Positions 1 to 12,687 of a DNA stretch of 64,000 nt are shown piece by piece. A program made the position numbers and the translations under genes. The stretch's first letter is position 1; every line of letters starts with the position of its first letter. The notes beneath the pieces are model-generated. The model was not told the origin of the DNA. It saw nothing but the letters and a program-made list of their open reading frames with translations, and ran no database searches. The stretch spans positions 1,922,001-1,986,000 of the forward strand of contig NC_081547.1 of NCBI RefSeq assembly GCF_901000735.1, given 5' to 3'. Origin of the DNA: Corylus avellana (lineage: Eukaryota > Streptophyta > Magnoliopsida > Fagales > Betulaceae).

Positions 1-3000
1 GGCCAGTGAGTTGTGTGTTATTAGTGAGATCCATATACGCCCTTTCCAAGGTATAGTGTCAAAATTTCTGCAAACTATGTGCTCTTCCAGTTTGTTTCGA
101 CTGTTTACACATCTTTTGATGATGATATGATATCTTTACTTGTCCAGCTTACTTTCAATTTGGTTTACCTATATATTCGGCCAAATTTGTACGATTTCGA
201 ATGGGCCATCCCAGAAGCCTTGCGGATGTAGCGTGTGATCTCCCTGGTGACTCTTTGCCTGGTTCTGCTGATGACAAGTTCGTATGGACCTACTCTTCAC
301 AAGAATTTCCAATGCATCAGGTGTGTTCTAGGACTACTTTCTGTTTTCTATATCTTTCTTCTTTTTTTTTTTTTTTTTTTTTCCTTCCTTTTACATTTTA
401 TGTTAGGTGGTTTCTGGGGTGAGGGATTGTTAGGGATTAGAAGTGTCTATTTCTGATGACAACCATTAAGGAGCTGAAGTGTGATCTTTACTGGCGTTGC
501 TCTGTTGACACTTAACTAAAAGTTCAATGTGCTATGCCGTCCAAATCTGCTTTCCTTTTGATTTTAGCATGAAAATATGTTTCTTTCTTCTGGTCTGCTT
601 TCCATTCTGTCATAATAGTTTGTAAGCACTTTAATCAGCCCTCCTCCCCTCTCTTATTCTACTGAAAAAAGAGAGCAGACTAAGGATCAGGAAAGGGACA
701 GAGGTCTTAACCCAACTAGGAAGTCCATTGCTGATCACCTTCCCTGAACCTGAAAGTAGCAGCCCATCTATCTGTCCTATGTGGAACACTGGTTATGCTT
801 ATATTTTATTGCAATGTATTTGGAAAGTTGAGAGTGGGTATGACTTGTCAATTATAAGCATAACTATAGATATAAACTATTTATCTCCATCCTCCTTCAT
901 CACATCAAGGATCTGAAGCGAATTCAAGAAGCTGCTGGATTTGACAATACCACTCAGGACAAGCTTCAACAATGAAGGGATTTGGAGTGAACCTGATGTC
1001 TGCACATATATGACATATCCCCCTCCACAAAAGCTTCGGATGAAAGGATTTAGAGTTTTCACATATATGACATGCTCCGGGCAGTTGATAGCAATATTTC
1101 CGTAGCTACTGGGGTATGCTAAGCAATGTAATGGTTCCATCAGTATTCTTGCTCTGTGAGACCTGATTAGAGCTTCCCGGAATCAATCACAACCTGTGAA
1201 ACAGACATCAATACCAGCATCTGATACAGAAAATGGGGTTGGGGACAGCAATACTGTGAACTTAGGCATAATGACAGCTATATATGTTTCTGTGAATCTT
1301 CTATGTTCTTTAAAGTTTTTGTTTGTGTTTGATTTCGTGTGCTTGAAAGAACCCTAGTTAGTAAACTAGCATATGGATTAACTGATATATAACAAAAGAC
1401 GTAATGGATTTGATGTACACCCTCTTGTGGTAAGGAATGGTGGATTTTACCATTGATCAGAAAATAGCATTGTTTTCAACCCATAAAAGCTGGCATTACA
1501 GATCCTTCCATGGTAATTGCCTCCTTTTATGAGAAGTGCACTCCCATTCTTATTGAGACATTATGAACCAAGTTTCAGTTTTAGGAAAGTGGACCGTTCT
1601 AGGATAATATAGAAGCAAGCTATTTATGATATATGAGATTACACTGGTAGACACATTTGAAATTTTAGCAGTTTTAATGATAGTTTGGATTAGTTACTTA
1701 CTCTTTGCAATTTAAATCTTCACTATCTGAAATCTTTTCTTTCTCTTGATCTTATGCTTGTTTGGAAATAGCTGACTTCTTTAATGATTTCTTCGTGAAA
1801 AGGAATGTCAGTTGCAGACATTCAAGCTTCCAGAACCTGTTCTTTGTGTTGGTGGAATTTTGCAGATTGAGTTGCTGGGTAGAGTTCAGAGACAAGAAAT
1901 GGATGGCCTATTCTATATATGGTTTGTTTCATACGTTCCTTTTTCCATGATTTATGTTTAATACTGATTTGTGGTTATACTGCGGAGGACATATTAGGCC
2001 CATGAAGTGCAAATTTTCTGATCAACAAGATCAGTACCATAAGGTCAATACACACACACAAAAATCCTTCACTATGTATGAATTATAATCTATTATATGC
2101 ACCACTATTTGTAGGCTTAAATAATTTTCAAAAGGTGATGTGTATTGTCTCATACTACCGGTTCATGCATGGTCATTTTTGTGAATTGGTCAACACGTGG
2201 TAAAGGTCACCCCTGGAGAGAGAAGGATAAGGCATACCCAGATAGGATTAAAAAAATAAAAGGGGGAGAGGATGGATAAGATCAGTATCTTGTCACCAGT
2301 TTGCTGCTTGGTTTGCCTCCACCACTTCGACATATATCGGTAAATTTTGGAAATTTGTTTCTTCCACATGGGGATATTTTTATAGTAATAGCTCATGCTC
2401 TCGGAAGTCTGATTATTTTTTTTCTCTAGTTTTATCTTCACTTCCATGTTATAACACTTTCTTGATATTAGCCTAAGCTTTTGTGAGAATGACTAGGGAC
2501 TAGCTTAACTGGCACATATCTAAGCTTCGATTCTGTTAGTTTCTGTGGAATATGAATTTGTGGAGAGAAGTATACCAATGGACTTTGTTGCAAGGGATTA
2601 TAAGTATTGCAGTACTGGTATGCTATTATATACATAAGATGCATGGTTCTACATAATCAATGCTTGTGATCCAGCCTTTCTGCCCTCACAGCATCCTACA
2701 AAAGAAGGGCTTGCAGGGGGCATTTTTTTTTTCTTTCCAAATTAATATTTTGCATGACATTCTTCTTGTGCTGCAAATAAACAAAAGGCTGAAAGTTGTA
2801 TATAGTTTCTAGTTTGATGCACTTTATTGCAAATTGCAGCATATCTCATGTTCAAGTTGTGGGGCGGTCCTTATCGCCAGCATTTGGTGTAGAAATTCTT
2901 GAACCATCTGGGAAGTTTGTCTTGAAGAATGACTTGAAGCACAAGTTTCATACCCACCCAAGCTTACCTAAGGAAGAGCCTGGCGAAATCTATGCTGATC

Positions 3001-3128
3001 ACTTGCAGAGACGTCTCATGGATTTGGAGCGTATTGTGAATCTGTTGCAGGGAAATGTGGTAGAAGATCTTGATGAATATGAATTTGGTGAAGAGAACAA
3101 CGAAGCCTTGGAAGCAGATCATCTCTGA
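1..3128 (+). CDS. F-box protein, At4g00755-like, copy 1 (5' part outside window)
   Basis: This is the 3' part of an F-box family gene, whose members usually act as substrate adaptors of SCF ubiquitin ligases. Four exons read in frame: <1-50, 148-320, 1803-1921 and 2840-3128 (TGA), all with GT/AG borders and matching phases. Visible motifs are AYFQFGLPIYSAKFVRFRMG, SADDKFVWTYSSQEFPM, FKLPEPVLCVGGILQIELLG and HVQVVGRSLSPAFGVE. These are the conserved C-terminal blocks of the At4g00755 type; the F-box itself lies upstream of the window. The protein ends in an acidic tail (EFGEENNEALEADHL). Exons and introns match the gene at 4939-9205 at an offset of about 6.07-6.12 kb, so the two are tandem duplicates. 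No stop or frameshift is seen in this part. The substrate is unknown. Confidence 0.85.
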
Positions 3129-3938
3129 GTTTGTCATATATTGTATCTACTTAATCGCAACCTCCAAAACAGGGGAGTGGGGGCTGTTGAATGAACAGAA
3201 TTTCGCTAAGTTTCTTGTCTCTTAAGGCCTTTCCGTACGAAGGATTATGTCAGAAAATCCTTCTTTCTTCCAATGCTGTCTTTCTATCAAGAGTTGCATA
3301 GCCTTGAATATTGTTTCTTCTCCTGTACTATTGTAACCGCCTCTTTGCTGTTAGATGTTTTGTCAAGACATTACGTCTATATAAGGTGAGTGTGCATGCT
3401 GTGACAAACAGTCATCACTGTTCATCTCTGAATACATGTATTGTTCGTATCTGCTTTGTTGATGAGGGCTCCCCCCCTCCCCTTTTTTAATATACTTTGA
3501 AGAGTGCTTTTTTTTTTTTTTCGTTTGAAAATAGAAAACTAAAGGGAGAAAGAAATTTGTTGATTTAAGTGGATAGGACAACAGAAATTCACACGACACC
3601 TCACAACAATTAATATAAAGACTCCTAAATATACTACTCCTACCAGTTACATTGACTCCCATGAATCCATGATAGGGGTCCGGGGACCTTCAGGCGTCAA
3701 CCTTAAAGTGCTTCGGTAATTTCTCAAGCAGCCTGAGTGCAAAGCTGACTTGCCGGACACCTCAAAGTATAGGGTCTCTCCTTTCTCATTTTCTGCTCAA
3801 ATTCTTTGTAATTGAAGTAGAGAATGAATCAAAGTTTATTATTTGCGTCTTTCCTGTTATTTTCGAATTAAAAATAAAATAAAAAGTCAGAAGAATAGTT
3901 TTTAAATAAAGTATCTTGGGTATTTTATATTTATTTAA
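3129..3938. other. 3' UTR of F-box copy 1 and spacer
   Basis: This is non-coding. It starts with the 3' UTR of copy 1 and contains T- and A-rich runs. A stretch near 3663-3780 with a higher GC content could be old promoter or transposon debris. I see no gene. Confidence 0.5.
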
Positions 3939-4533
3939 AGGGGTAAATACCAAATACTCCATGGGGTTTGGTAATTTTATTTTTACCCCCCTGGAGTTTT
4001 ATTTTTATCACAGGACCCTCCTGGGGTTTTGATAAAGGACCAAGTTAGTCCATCCGTTAGTTGACCGTTATGATTGACACGTGGACCAATCAGATGTTGA
4101 CACGTGGCACATATTTAATTTTTTTTTTAAATTAAAAAAAAAAAAAAACAAAAATTGGAGGTGGCTTTGGGCTCCAAGGGGGTGGCCGAAACCACCCCCT
4201 GTAAAAACTGGGGGTGGCCGAGCCACCCCCATGGAGCCTTGGGGTGGCCGAAACCACCCCCAATGGTGCATGGCCAAAGAGCCACCCCCAAATGGCCAAG
4301 GAGCCACCCCCAAATTTTTTTTTTTTTTTTAAAAAAAATTAATTTAAAAATAAATAAATATGTGCCACGTGTCAACATCTGATTGGTACACGTGTCAGTC
4401 CTAACGGTCAACTAACGAATGGATTAACTTGATCTTTTATCAAAACCCTAGGGGGGTCCTGTGATAAAAATAAAACTCCAAAGAGATAAAAATAAAGTTA
4501 CCAAACCCCATAGGGTATTTGGTATTTAACCCT
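3939..4533. mobile_element. 595-bp inverted-repeat transposon (MITE/foldback) with target-site duplication
   Basis: The ends are inverted copies: the left begins AGGGGTAAATACCAAATACT and the right end reads, reversed, AGGGTTAAATACCAAATACC. The arms extend about 200 bp inward, including the segments around 4015-4110 and 4360-4460. The flanks carry a 7-bp duplication TATTTAA (3932-3938 and 4534-4540). The core is GC-rich with repeated GGGGGTGGCC/GGCCACCCCC hairpin units between A/T runs. It has no transposase, so it is non-autonomous. The superfamily is uncertain; a 7-8 bp duplication would fit hAT. Apparent reading frames inside are artefacts of the palindrome. It lies about 400 bp before the start of F-box copy 2. 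Confidence 0.85.
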
Positions 4534-4938
4534 TATTTAAAAAAGAAACTCTCCTTGGGTTTGTATCTCGTAAACCCAAGTTTAGAGAAATAATTAAACA
4601 TCTTGTAAAAATATATATTATCTCGGAGTTTCTGTGCTTGAATTTTCTGCGGCAAAACGAAGTACGCTTCTTGCCCTTTATTCATGCAATCCTTTTTTTA
4701 GCCTCTTCCTTTTATTTATTTTGTTATTATTTTTGATTTTTTTTTTTTTCGTGAATAATGACAAATTGAAGTAATTATATTATACCGATAAGGGTCTATG
4801 ATGAGTTTGGGTGATTCTGCTAGGGAACTGAATTATCACTGTATGCTTTTAACAGATCGTGTTTTACAATGCCAATTCAGGTTTTGAAGGCAGAACGGAC
4901 AACTGGGTTTGGGTTACAATTTGGAGTGGTTGCTTGAT

Positions 4939-7900
4939 ATGGAAGCTTGTATGGATTTCTTGGATCGGCTCGGCGTCGACCTTTCGTCGAAGATTCTAAT
5001 GAATTTGGAGGATCCATCTGATATTGTCCGTGTTAGTTCCGTCTCACGGTCTTGGCGACATTTTGGTGAGCTCTAACTTCTGCTGTCATGAATGCCATGG
5101 ACTCAGTTTTCTAAAACACATAACCCTAATTCATTTTGACCCAAGTAATTAATATAGGGTTTTTATGAGTGATTACCATATGATAAAGATGTATGTAGAA
5201 ACTTGATCATATGGGTAGTCTTTGCAACATGTAGAAACAATTAGAAAGATGACTGGTTTGGTAGGTAACCTACTAGATTAGGGGAATAGACGATTTAAGG
5301 TGTAAGAATGGGTTGAGAACAGATGGATTACGGGTGGTAGAATTTTGATTAGGAGAGCGTTCCATCATGATGTGGTGTTAGTATACATCTTCTTCATAAT
5401 AAGAAAGAGAATGAGAAAGGCATTGAAAACGCAGTTTTTTAACCTCTGCTCTTAGAGTTGTAGTCTGATTACAGCTTTGAAATAGTAGGTGGCGTGTTAC
5501 CGGATACCATGCCTATGGTGTAATCCTTTGGTTTGATATGTTATACTTCTTGCAGGCCTTGTGTTTCCATCAATTTGATACTTTGAGAACTCTGAAAGTT
5601 GTGTTAATCACTACTTCATTCCCAATGTGATTGAACTTTTTTAAGTAATGATAATAATTGAAAGCTCTTCTTCAAAGGGTTTCAGTTGCTGCAGGATCTA
5701 AAGATACTGACCTCCTTCTAATGTTCTGCAGTAATTGCGAATGGTTTTTGTCAGCAGTTGTGCTTGAGAATGTTTCCTCAGTTATCTAGAGTTTCTGGTG
5801 TTATTGAATTGAACAAATGCGCACAAATAGAGCCTGCAGTTGGATCTAGCTATTCAGTGGAATTGGAAACTTTGGAAAAGGATCATAGGGTGTACACTTT
5901 TTTAGCTCGAGGTTGTAGATCATCTCACGTCTACGGTTGCATTCAAAGAGCAATTTGTGCTTCTAGCACTGATAGTTATCCAGGGAAAAGAGTTGAGAAT
6001 ACTCTGTCAGCATGTAGAGCTTTCTACTGGTCAAGTAAAGGACAAAGCAATCCTGCAATGCCTGAGGCACTAACATATGAGTTGGTCAGCAAGTTTTGTA
6101 TTATTACTGAAATCAATATTTGCCCTTTCCAAGGTATTGGGTCAAAATTTCTGCAAAATATGTGCTTTTCCAGTTTAAACATTTTTTGATGATGACGTAA
6201 TATTTTTATTTTTTCAGCTTACTTTCAATCGGGTTCACCTATATATTCAGCCAAATCTGTGCGATTTCGGTTGGGTTATTCCAAAACCAGTACTGATGAT
6301 GTAGGGAAAGGTCGTCTGGCTTACTCATACCCTTCTGCTGATGACAAGTTCATTTGGACCTACACTTCACAAGAATTTCCAATGGCTCAGGTGTGTTGTA
6401 GTACTAACTTCTATATTATATTACTCCACTTTTTTTTTCTTTTTTTTCTTTTTTTTTTCCGATTTCTGGGCTGAGGGGATTGTTAGGGATCAGGGGTATC
6501 TATTTCATTACAACCAGTAAGAAGCTGAAGTGGAATCTTTAGCAGAAGTTGCTCTGTCAACACTGAGCTAAAAATGCAATGTCCTTTGCCAACAAAATAT
6601 GCTTTTCCTTTGATTTAGCTGCCCTATGTGAAACACTGTTCATGCTTATATATGATTGCAGCAAAATTGAAAAGGTGATAGTGGGTATGACTTGCCAATT
6701 AGGAGTGCAACTATAAGTATAGGCCGCCTGTCCCCAACCCCCCTTTGTTGCATGAAGAACCTGAAGCGAGAGGAATCTGGATTTGACAGCAGTCATCAAA
6801 TGAAATCCCCAGCAAAGGCTTCAGCAACAAAACGGTTTAGAGTCAACCTGATTTTTGCACATATGTGACATTCCACTCTGCAAAGCTTCAACAGTGGAGT
6901 TTAGAGCCTCCCTGATATCTGCGCATATGTGACGTATTCGCTTTAGTCAGTAGAATTAATGCTGAAGCTACTAGGATATTCCATGCAATTTAATGATTCC
7001 CTCAGTATTCCTGCTCTGTGAGACCTGATTCGGGCTTCTCACAATCAATCACAAGCTATGAAGCAGACATTAATATCAGCATCTCATACAGAAATGGAGT
7101 TGGAGACTGCAATTCCCTTAAGGCATAGTGACACAGAAATATATGTTTCTGTGAATCTTCTACTTCCTACAATTTTTGTTTGCGTTTCAGTTTGTTTGTA
7201 TTTTTGTTATACCACAAAAATAACATAATGGATTTTACGCACACCCTTTTGTGGGATAAAACAGTGGATTTCTTCACATTATGGATCCTTCCGTCAGAGA
7301 AAATAACTTGTATAAGGACTTCGTACAAAAATCAAGTCTTTTGTGCCTTCCATTAAGAGGTGACACATTAGCATGGAACAATTGTTGTGGAAACATCAAA
7401 TCGGTCACTTTTCCGCAAAATTCAAAAAAAAAAAAAAACATGAAATAAAGAAGAAATCAAAAGAGAAAAATAAAGATTTGGTGTTTTCATAACACTCACT
7501 TTTGTTGTTTCATATTGATGTATTATCCTCTTAATGGGGGGCACAAAAGACTTGGTTTGTGCCAAGTCCCTATAGAAGTTATTATCTCCATCATAACTAC
7601 GTCCTTTTGTGAGAGGTGCCCTTCTTATCCAGACATTAAGAACTAATTTTCTGTTTTAGGAAAGTGGACTGGTCTAAGATAACATAGACAAATTCTTAAT
7701 TTTTTTTTGGTTTTGATGATAAGTTAGGTTGATAAGATAAATTCTTTAGTCACTTACTCTTTCTTGCTATTTATATCTCCTCAATAGTTTTTAGCTGAGC
7801 ACTATCTGAATGATACTTCTCTCTTGAACTTATGCTTGTTTAGAAAAAGCTGACTTCTATAATGGCTTCTTCGCGAACAGAAAAGTGACATTCAAAAGTT

Positions 7901-9205
7901 CAAGCTTCCAGAACCTGTTCTTTGCGTTGGTGGAATTTTGCAGATTGAGCTCCTGGGTAGGGTTCAGAGAAACAAAGCGGATGGCTTATTCTATATATGG
8001 TTTGTTCGATAAACTCTTTTTTCTTTAGTCTTGTTTCATATTCATTTGTGGTTATTCTATGGATGACTTATTAAAGCCTTGAAATACTAATTTTACTGAT
8101 CAACAAGATCAGTATTACAAGGCCAAAATACAAAAAAAAAAAAAAAAAAAAAAAAAAACATGTTTGTTTTCCTGCACTGCTATTTTATAAATTATAATAT
8201 TGTATGTACCATTATGTATAGGCTTAAATAATTTTCAAAAGTTGATGTATTTGTCTTACTGCTTTTGGTTTATATACATGCCCCTTTTTTTGTACAAGAA
8301 GATTCGTATCTTTTCTGTCACTAGTTTGCTCTTGGTGCACCTCGGCCACTGACATATATTAGGAATTTTTGGAAATTTATTTCGTTCCATATGTAGAGAT
8401 TTTTATAGTAACAGCTCATGCTCTTGGAGATCTGGTTTTGTTTTTTGACTTTCCTTTTAATGTTAGCCTATGCTTCTGTCGAAATGACTAGGGTCTGGAT
8501 TAGCTGGTGGCTTGGTTCTTTTAGTTTCTGTGGAATGTGAACTTGTGGAGTGTACGAATGAACTTTGGTTCAAAGTTATTGGTAGAGTAATACTACCCTT
8601 CATACTTATCAATCACACTCATTTTACATAGCTAACGTGGCATATTTTAAATGTCTTTTTTTTTTTCTTTTCTTTTTTATCTTTAACTATGAAGCCACTT
8701 AAAACACGTAACATCAACTGGTGTGAAATAAGTGTGATAAATGAATATAAAAAGTATTAGAGTAGTATTACTTTTATTGATATGATATTGTATACGGGCT
8801 TTTTTTTTTCTTTCCTTATTTAATGCATCTCAATCTCCGTGTGCTGCTTGTAAGACAAAGGAAAACTACTTTAAAACACACCACGTCCATTAGTGTGAAA
8901 TAAGTGTAAAGAGTAGCATTACTCTAATGTAAAAATTGGTATTTCTAATGCACTTTATTTCAAATTGCAGCATGACTTATGTTCAAGTTGTGGGGCGATC
9001 CTTATCTCCAGCATTTGGTGTGGAAAATCTTGAACCATCTGGGAAGTTTATCTTGCTACACAACAAGCTGGAGAAATTTTATGACCAACCGAACGACCCT
9101 GTTGAAAGCGCCGCTCATATCGTGCGGAGTAGTGCCGGAGATTTGTGGCAAATTGTGAATAGGTTGCAGGGAAATTTAGTAGATCCAATTGATGGATTTG
9201 AGTAG
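4939..9205 (+). CDS. F-box protein, At4g00755-like, copy 2 (complete, early stop)
   Basis: Complete tandem paralogue of the gene at the left edge; probable SCF ubiquitin-ligase adaptor. Exons are 4939-5065, 5732-6133, 6218-6390, 7881-7999 and 8971-9205, giving 351 residues. The first exon encodes an F-box (MDFLDRLGVDLSSKILMNLE, then DPSDIVRVSSVSRSWRHF). The later exons carry PIYSAKSVRFRLG, DDKFIWTYTSQEFPMAQ, KFKLPEPVLCVGGILQIELL and YVQVVGRSLSPAFGVE. The start at 4939 is the first ATG before the F-box. The frame ends with TAG at 9203-9205 where copy 1 has TTT. The following 13 codons remain open and acidic and reach a TGA at 9245-9247, the same codon distance as in copy 1. The stop therefore looks derived. 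Introns 1 and 4 are long, and intron 4 contains small inverted-repeat elements. Confidence 0.88.
8586..8772. mobile_element. Short inverted-repeat element in F-box intron 4
   Basis: The left end AGTAATACTACCCTTCATAC is inverted at the right end (AGTAATACTACTCTAATAC when reversed). Both arms also share a 'TATCACACTxATTT'-type block, so this is a MITE of about 187 bp. A second, truncated relative lies at about 8863-8915, with matching 'TTAAAACAC...GTGTGAAATAAGTGT...AGTAGCATTACT' segments. No clean target duplication was found. Confidence 0.6.
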
Positions 9206-9247
9206 GGTGAGGAAGAAGACAAATCTGAGGAAGAATATATTCTCTGA

Positions 9248-10542
9248 ATTTTTTATATTGTTTCGTCTATTTGATGAGCAGCCACCCCCCTAACCGGGGG
9301 AGCCAGTTTCCTCACCTCTTTAGAACTTTTCATTTGAAGGATTGTGTAGTGGTATTACCTTAATATAAGTTTATTTTCCCATTAGAGTCGAGCGTCTATT
9401 TTCAAATTTTGGGTTGGGCAGCCCTTAGTCATAGGGCTGAAATGTAGGCCCGACAGATTTTTACACGATTTACGCGTACATGACACAAATTCAACACAAA
9501 AGTAGCTTGTTATGGTTTGAGAGTTTGCCCGTTTAATTAAATAAGACGGGTTAAATTTGACCTATATAGTCTTGTATCATTGCCTCATCAAGGTGATGTG
9601 GATTGATAATTTTTTGCATGACTTTTGCAAATCAAACATGAAATTAGTTAGTTAGGATTGAGGGGTTAGACCTTGTATTAAAGTTGAGATATATAGTCTT
9701 AGAGTAATGTTATATACTTGCCTCTTATCTTACTCTTATACCACTTGGCTGATGTGACCATTAGTTTTTGGATAAATCTTTATTAAAAATTAAAAATAAA
9801 AAATAAATCAAGTGCTAGTAAATATTGTCCCTACAACCCGATGATTGAGAGTGAAATGAAAGATGAGCATTTACAATTATTAATAGTTTTACACACTCAA
9901 ACCTTGATACGATACGACTCAAATGTGACACGCAAACATGAATCGCCACCCTTTTCTAAATCGACAGAATTTGGAGCCTAAAAGGCAACTTAGGGTTCTC
10001 ATTATATGATAATAGCTTGATGGCCAAATGATGTCCGGCCACTGCTCTAGACAGCCTAATGAAAGTTTTTCACGGAGAGGCTTTTTATTTGCTTATGAAA
10101 CTTTTCATGGTTTTTTTTTTTTTTTTAATCTGAATTTCCGAAAAAGATAACAGTTTTACATTTGACAACTTTTTATATTAAAGTCTTTCTTCTTCAATTA
10201 ATAATCTTAAAGTGTAAGCGGAAAGACCCACTTGTAACTCCCCCAAAAAATCTCAAAAGTGTGTAGTCACAGGTAAATAATATTTCCAAATAAGTTTGGG
10301 ATCCTATCTTCCTATATACTGCACATCGTTTGATTCGTTTCTCAGGATGCTGTGGGATTTTTCAATTATATAAAGGGAAAAATAAAATAAAATAAAAATC
10401 CAAGAGGCTCATGTATAATTTGTAGAATTTTGCATAAAAACACACAAGAAAATGACCTATATAGCAATCCAGCAGCATCCAATGATTCAAAAGTTTCACT
10501 CATAAGGGTTAATCTTGTTAATTAGAAAATTATAGGATGCTT
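9248..10542. other. Intergenic, no gene seen
   Basis: AT-rich spacer between the convergent F-box copy 2 (+) and PEX11 (-) genes. It contains poly-T runs and MITE-like debris around 9709-9870. No reading frame with family features was found. Confidence 0.5.
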
Positions 10543-10650
10543 TTCTTTTGATGAAGTAAAACCTCACCAAGGCAAGACCTACCCTGGGCAGTAAACCCCG
10601 AATACATAACCCACCTCGCCGGGCACTTTAACCACTAGGCTGCACCGGGT
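10543..10650 (-). mobile_element. tRNA-derived SINE, 108 bp, perfect 10-bp target duplication
   Basis: Read on the minus strand, the 5' part resembles a tRNA with an A-box-like segment (GCAGCCTAGTGGTTAAAG), followed by a B-box-like TTCGGGGTTTAC. The element ends in an A/T-rich 3' tail. It is flanked on both sides by TAGGATGCTT (10533-10542 and 10651-10660), a perfect target-site duplication. It has no coding capacity and lies between genes. Confidence 0.75.
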
Positions 10651-10949
10651 TAGGATGCTTCCTACCATACGATATAGAAATATGATCAAGCATTATGGAT
10701 TTGCAAGTTTGTATGATCACTAGTAAAACCACCATACAATAAGCTGATATAATCATGCAATTACCAGCAGCTAATTATTAGTTAAACTATGAAACAAGAC
10801 ATGACCATGTGATATTTCGATTGTGAAAGAACACAATGAAGTGCTACAGTAGAGGCAAATTGCTTAAAGCTCAAACCAAGTTTATCTCATGAGTCTAAAT
10901 AATTATTTGAATGACATTGGAGCACATTGAGGAAAGCATGATTCTCATT

Positions 10950-12662
10950 TCAGGATGCCTTGGACTTTGGCGGCGATGGAAGCAACTGCATAGCAGAAAC
11001 CAGAAAATCTACATCAGCAAAATATGGAAGATTTGCAAGCACTAGTTGCTAGAGAAGCTTAATGTCATCAATATCAAAGCTAATTTTTTCATCATAATGG
11101 ATTTTCTTTTTCCTTTTTTTTCTTTAATAATGAACAAGATTGGTGGCAAAGAATTGATAAGCACCTGATAACAAGAGATTAGCGAGGAAACAAATCCAAA
11201 GGCTCCAGTTACACGGGGGTTAACTTTCTTAGGTGCCAATTGAAGCAGCCCAACAGCTACCACTATATCCATGCCAGCTTTAATTAGGGCCAAAGACCTC
11301 TCATTTGATTTTTTAAGTTTGGCACGGTATTCCTCATTCTGCATCCATGGAGACCAAAGCATACAAGGGGGAGGGGTTCATTGGAACAGAAATCAGAATG
11401 GCAATTAAAAAAAAAAAAATTATGATGAGCAATCCATTGTAAAAGGAATGGTAAACTTACTTGATATTTATCGTCTTTCTTAAGTTGCTTTTCTATCTTC
11501 TTCATTGATGCAGAAAGTCTTCCAAGCTCCCCAAGCTGATATAAGATGGGGCAAAAACACATAATACCAATATTTCCAGTTCTTTGGGGGTGGGGGGGAG
11601 TGGGGATAGAAGCCAATTGTTAAGAAAAAAACAGACAGCAGCAAACCTCAACCAAAGTGGTACAAATCGAAGAACCCATCCAACAGAAAAGAGAGATGCG
11701 GCCAATCACGTCAGCCCGATCCTTGTTCTACAACAAACCAAATATCTTTATTAAGAAAAAAAAAATCAGAAATCAATATAGAACACCTGGAAACAGAAAA
11801 GAAAGAAAGTTGCACTCCATACCTTATAAATGCCTGTCCTCCCAAGCCACACAATTTGATCAAGAAACAAGAATGTGGACAGTAACGCGTTTTTGGACTG
11901 TAGCAAGCATTAAAATAGGGTCACCAAGAAGAAGAGTATGAACAAGATCTTAGAGGTGAAAAGACTCATTCATACCTTTCCGAGCAAAACAAGGGGAAGG
12001 GGAGTTCCTGCCGGAGTTGGACTGATAAGAGCATGCAAGTCATTGACAAACTGCAAATCGACACAGTGAACCATAAGATGTTCCAGACTTAAAACTACTA
12101 GAAAGAAAAATCAGTCTCAGATTTCTTATGTAGCACAAAGTAGTTAAAAATTTACAACAAGAAAGCTTCCCTTATTATGAATTATATATTCTCTCATCTT
12201 TTTCTTTTTCTTTATTTTTTTTTAAAGTAAGTAATTAGCCCCACAGGGAGGGAAAAGGGGAGATTCTCTCATCTAATTATTTCTAGGAAGCAAACAAAGC
12301 ATCGATAATTAAATAAAGCTTATAGATAAACATTTATCTATAAAATGAACAAAAAGGTAGGTGACAGAACACAAGAAATTTCTTGGGCTTAAAAGTAAGA
12401 AGTATCAAATTATGCAACAATTCCAAATGAAACTAAATAGAAAGAGTTGGTTCACATGGTAAAACCAAACCTTGAAAAGACGGAAGACCTTCCGTGCCAA
12501 GCTGGTTGATTTGTCAACATTTTGGGCTGTACCAGGCTCTCCATTACTCAAGTATTTGGAACCATATTGTATTGCCCTGCATATCTTGTCCCTGGCTTCT
12601 GCCTTGTTCAAATACAAAACAACGAGAGCAAGTTCTGCCCTAGCTACATCCAGCGTACTCAT
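10950..12662 (-). CDS. PEX11C: Peroxisomal membrane protein 11 (PEX11C/D/E type)
   Basis: PEX11 is a peroxisomal membrane protein that elongates the membrane and promotes peroxisome division. Seven coding exons read on the minus strand: 12662-12471, 12050-11976, 11897-11823, 11727-11647, 11535-11461, 11338-11165 and 10985-10950, giving 235 residues, the usual length of this subfamily. Diagnostic blocks are AEARDKICRAIQYGSKYLSN, NVDKSTSLARKVFRLFK, FLFLDQIVWLGRTGIYK, RISLFCWMGSSICTTLVELG and LLQLAPKKVNPRVTGAFGF. All introns are GT-AG and every coding exon is in phase 0. A 5'-UTR intron is likely: an acceptor abuts 12687 and a donor lies at 14126-14127. Assignment among the C, D and E paralogues is not certain. 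Confidence 0.95.
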
Positions 12663-12687
12663 CTTTTATGCTGAATAGTGAATACAC

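Noticed and set aside
4068..4411. Overlapping Pro/Trp/Gly-rich reading frames on both strands
   Set aside because: They come from the GGGGTGGCC/GGCCACCCC palindromic core of the transposon at 3939-4533 and have no protein features.
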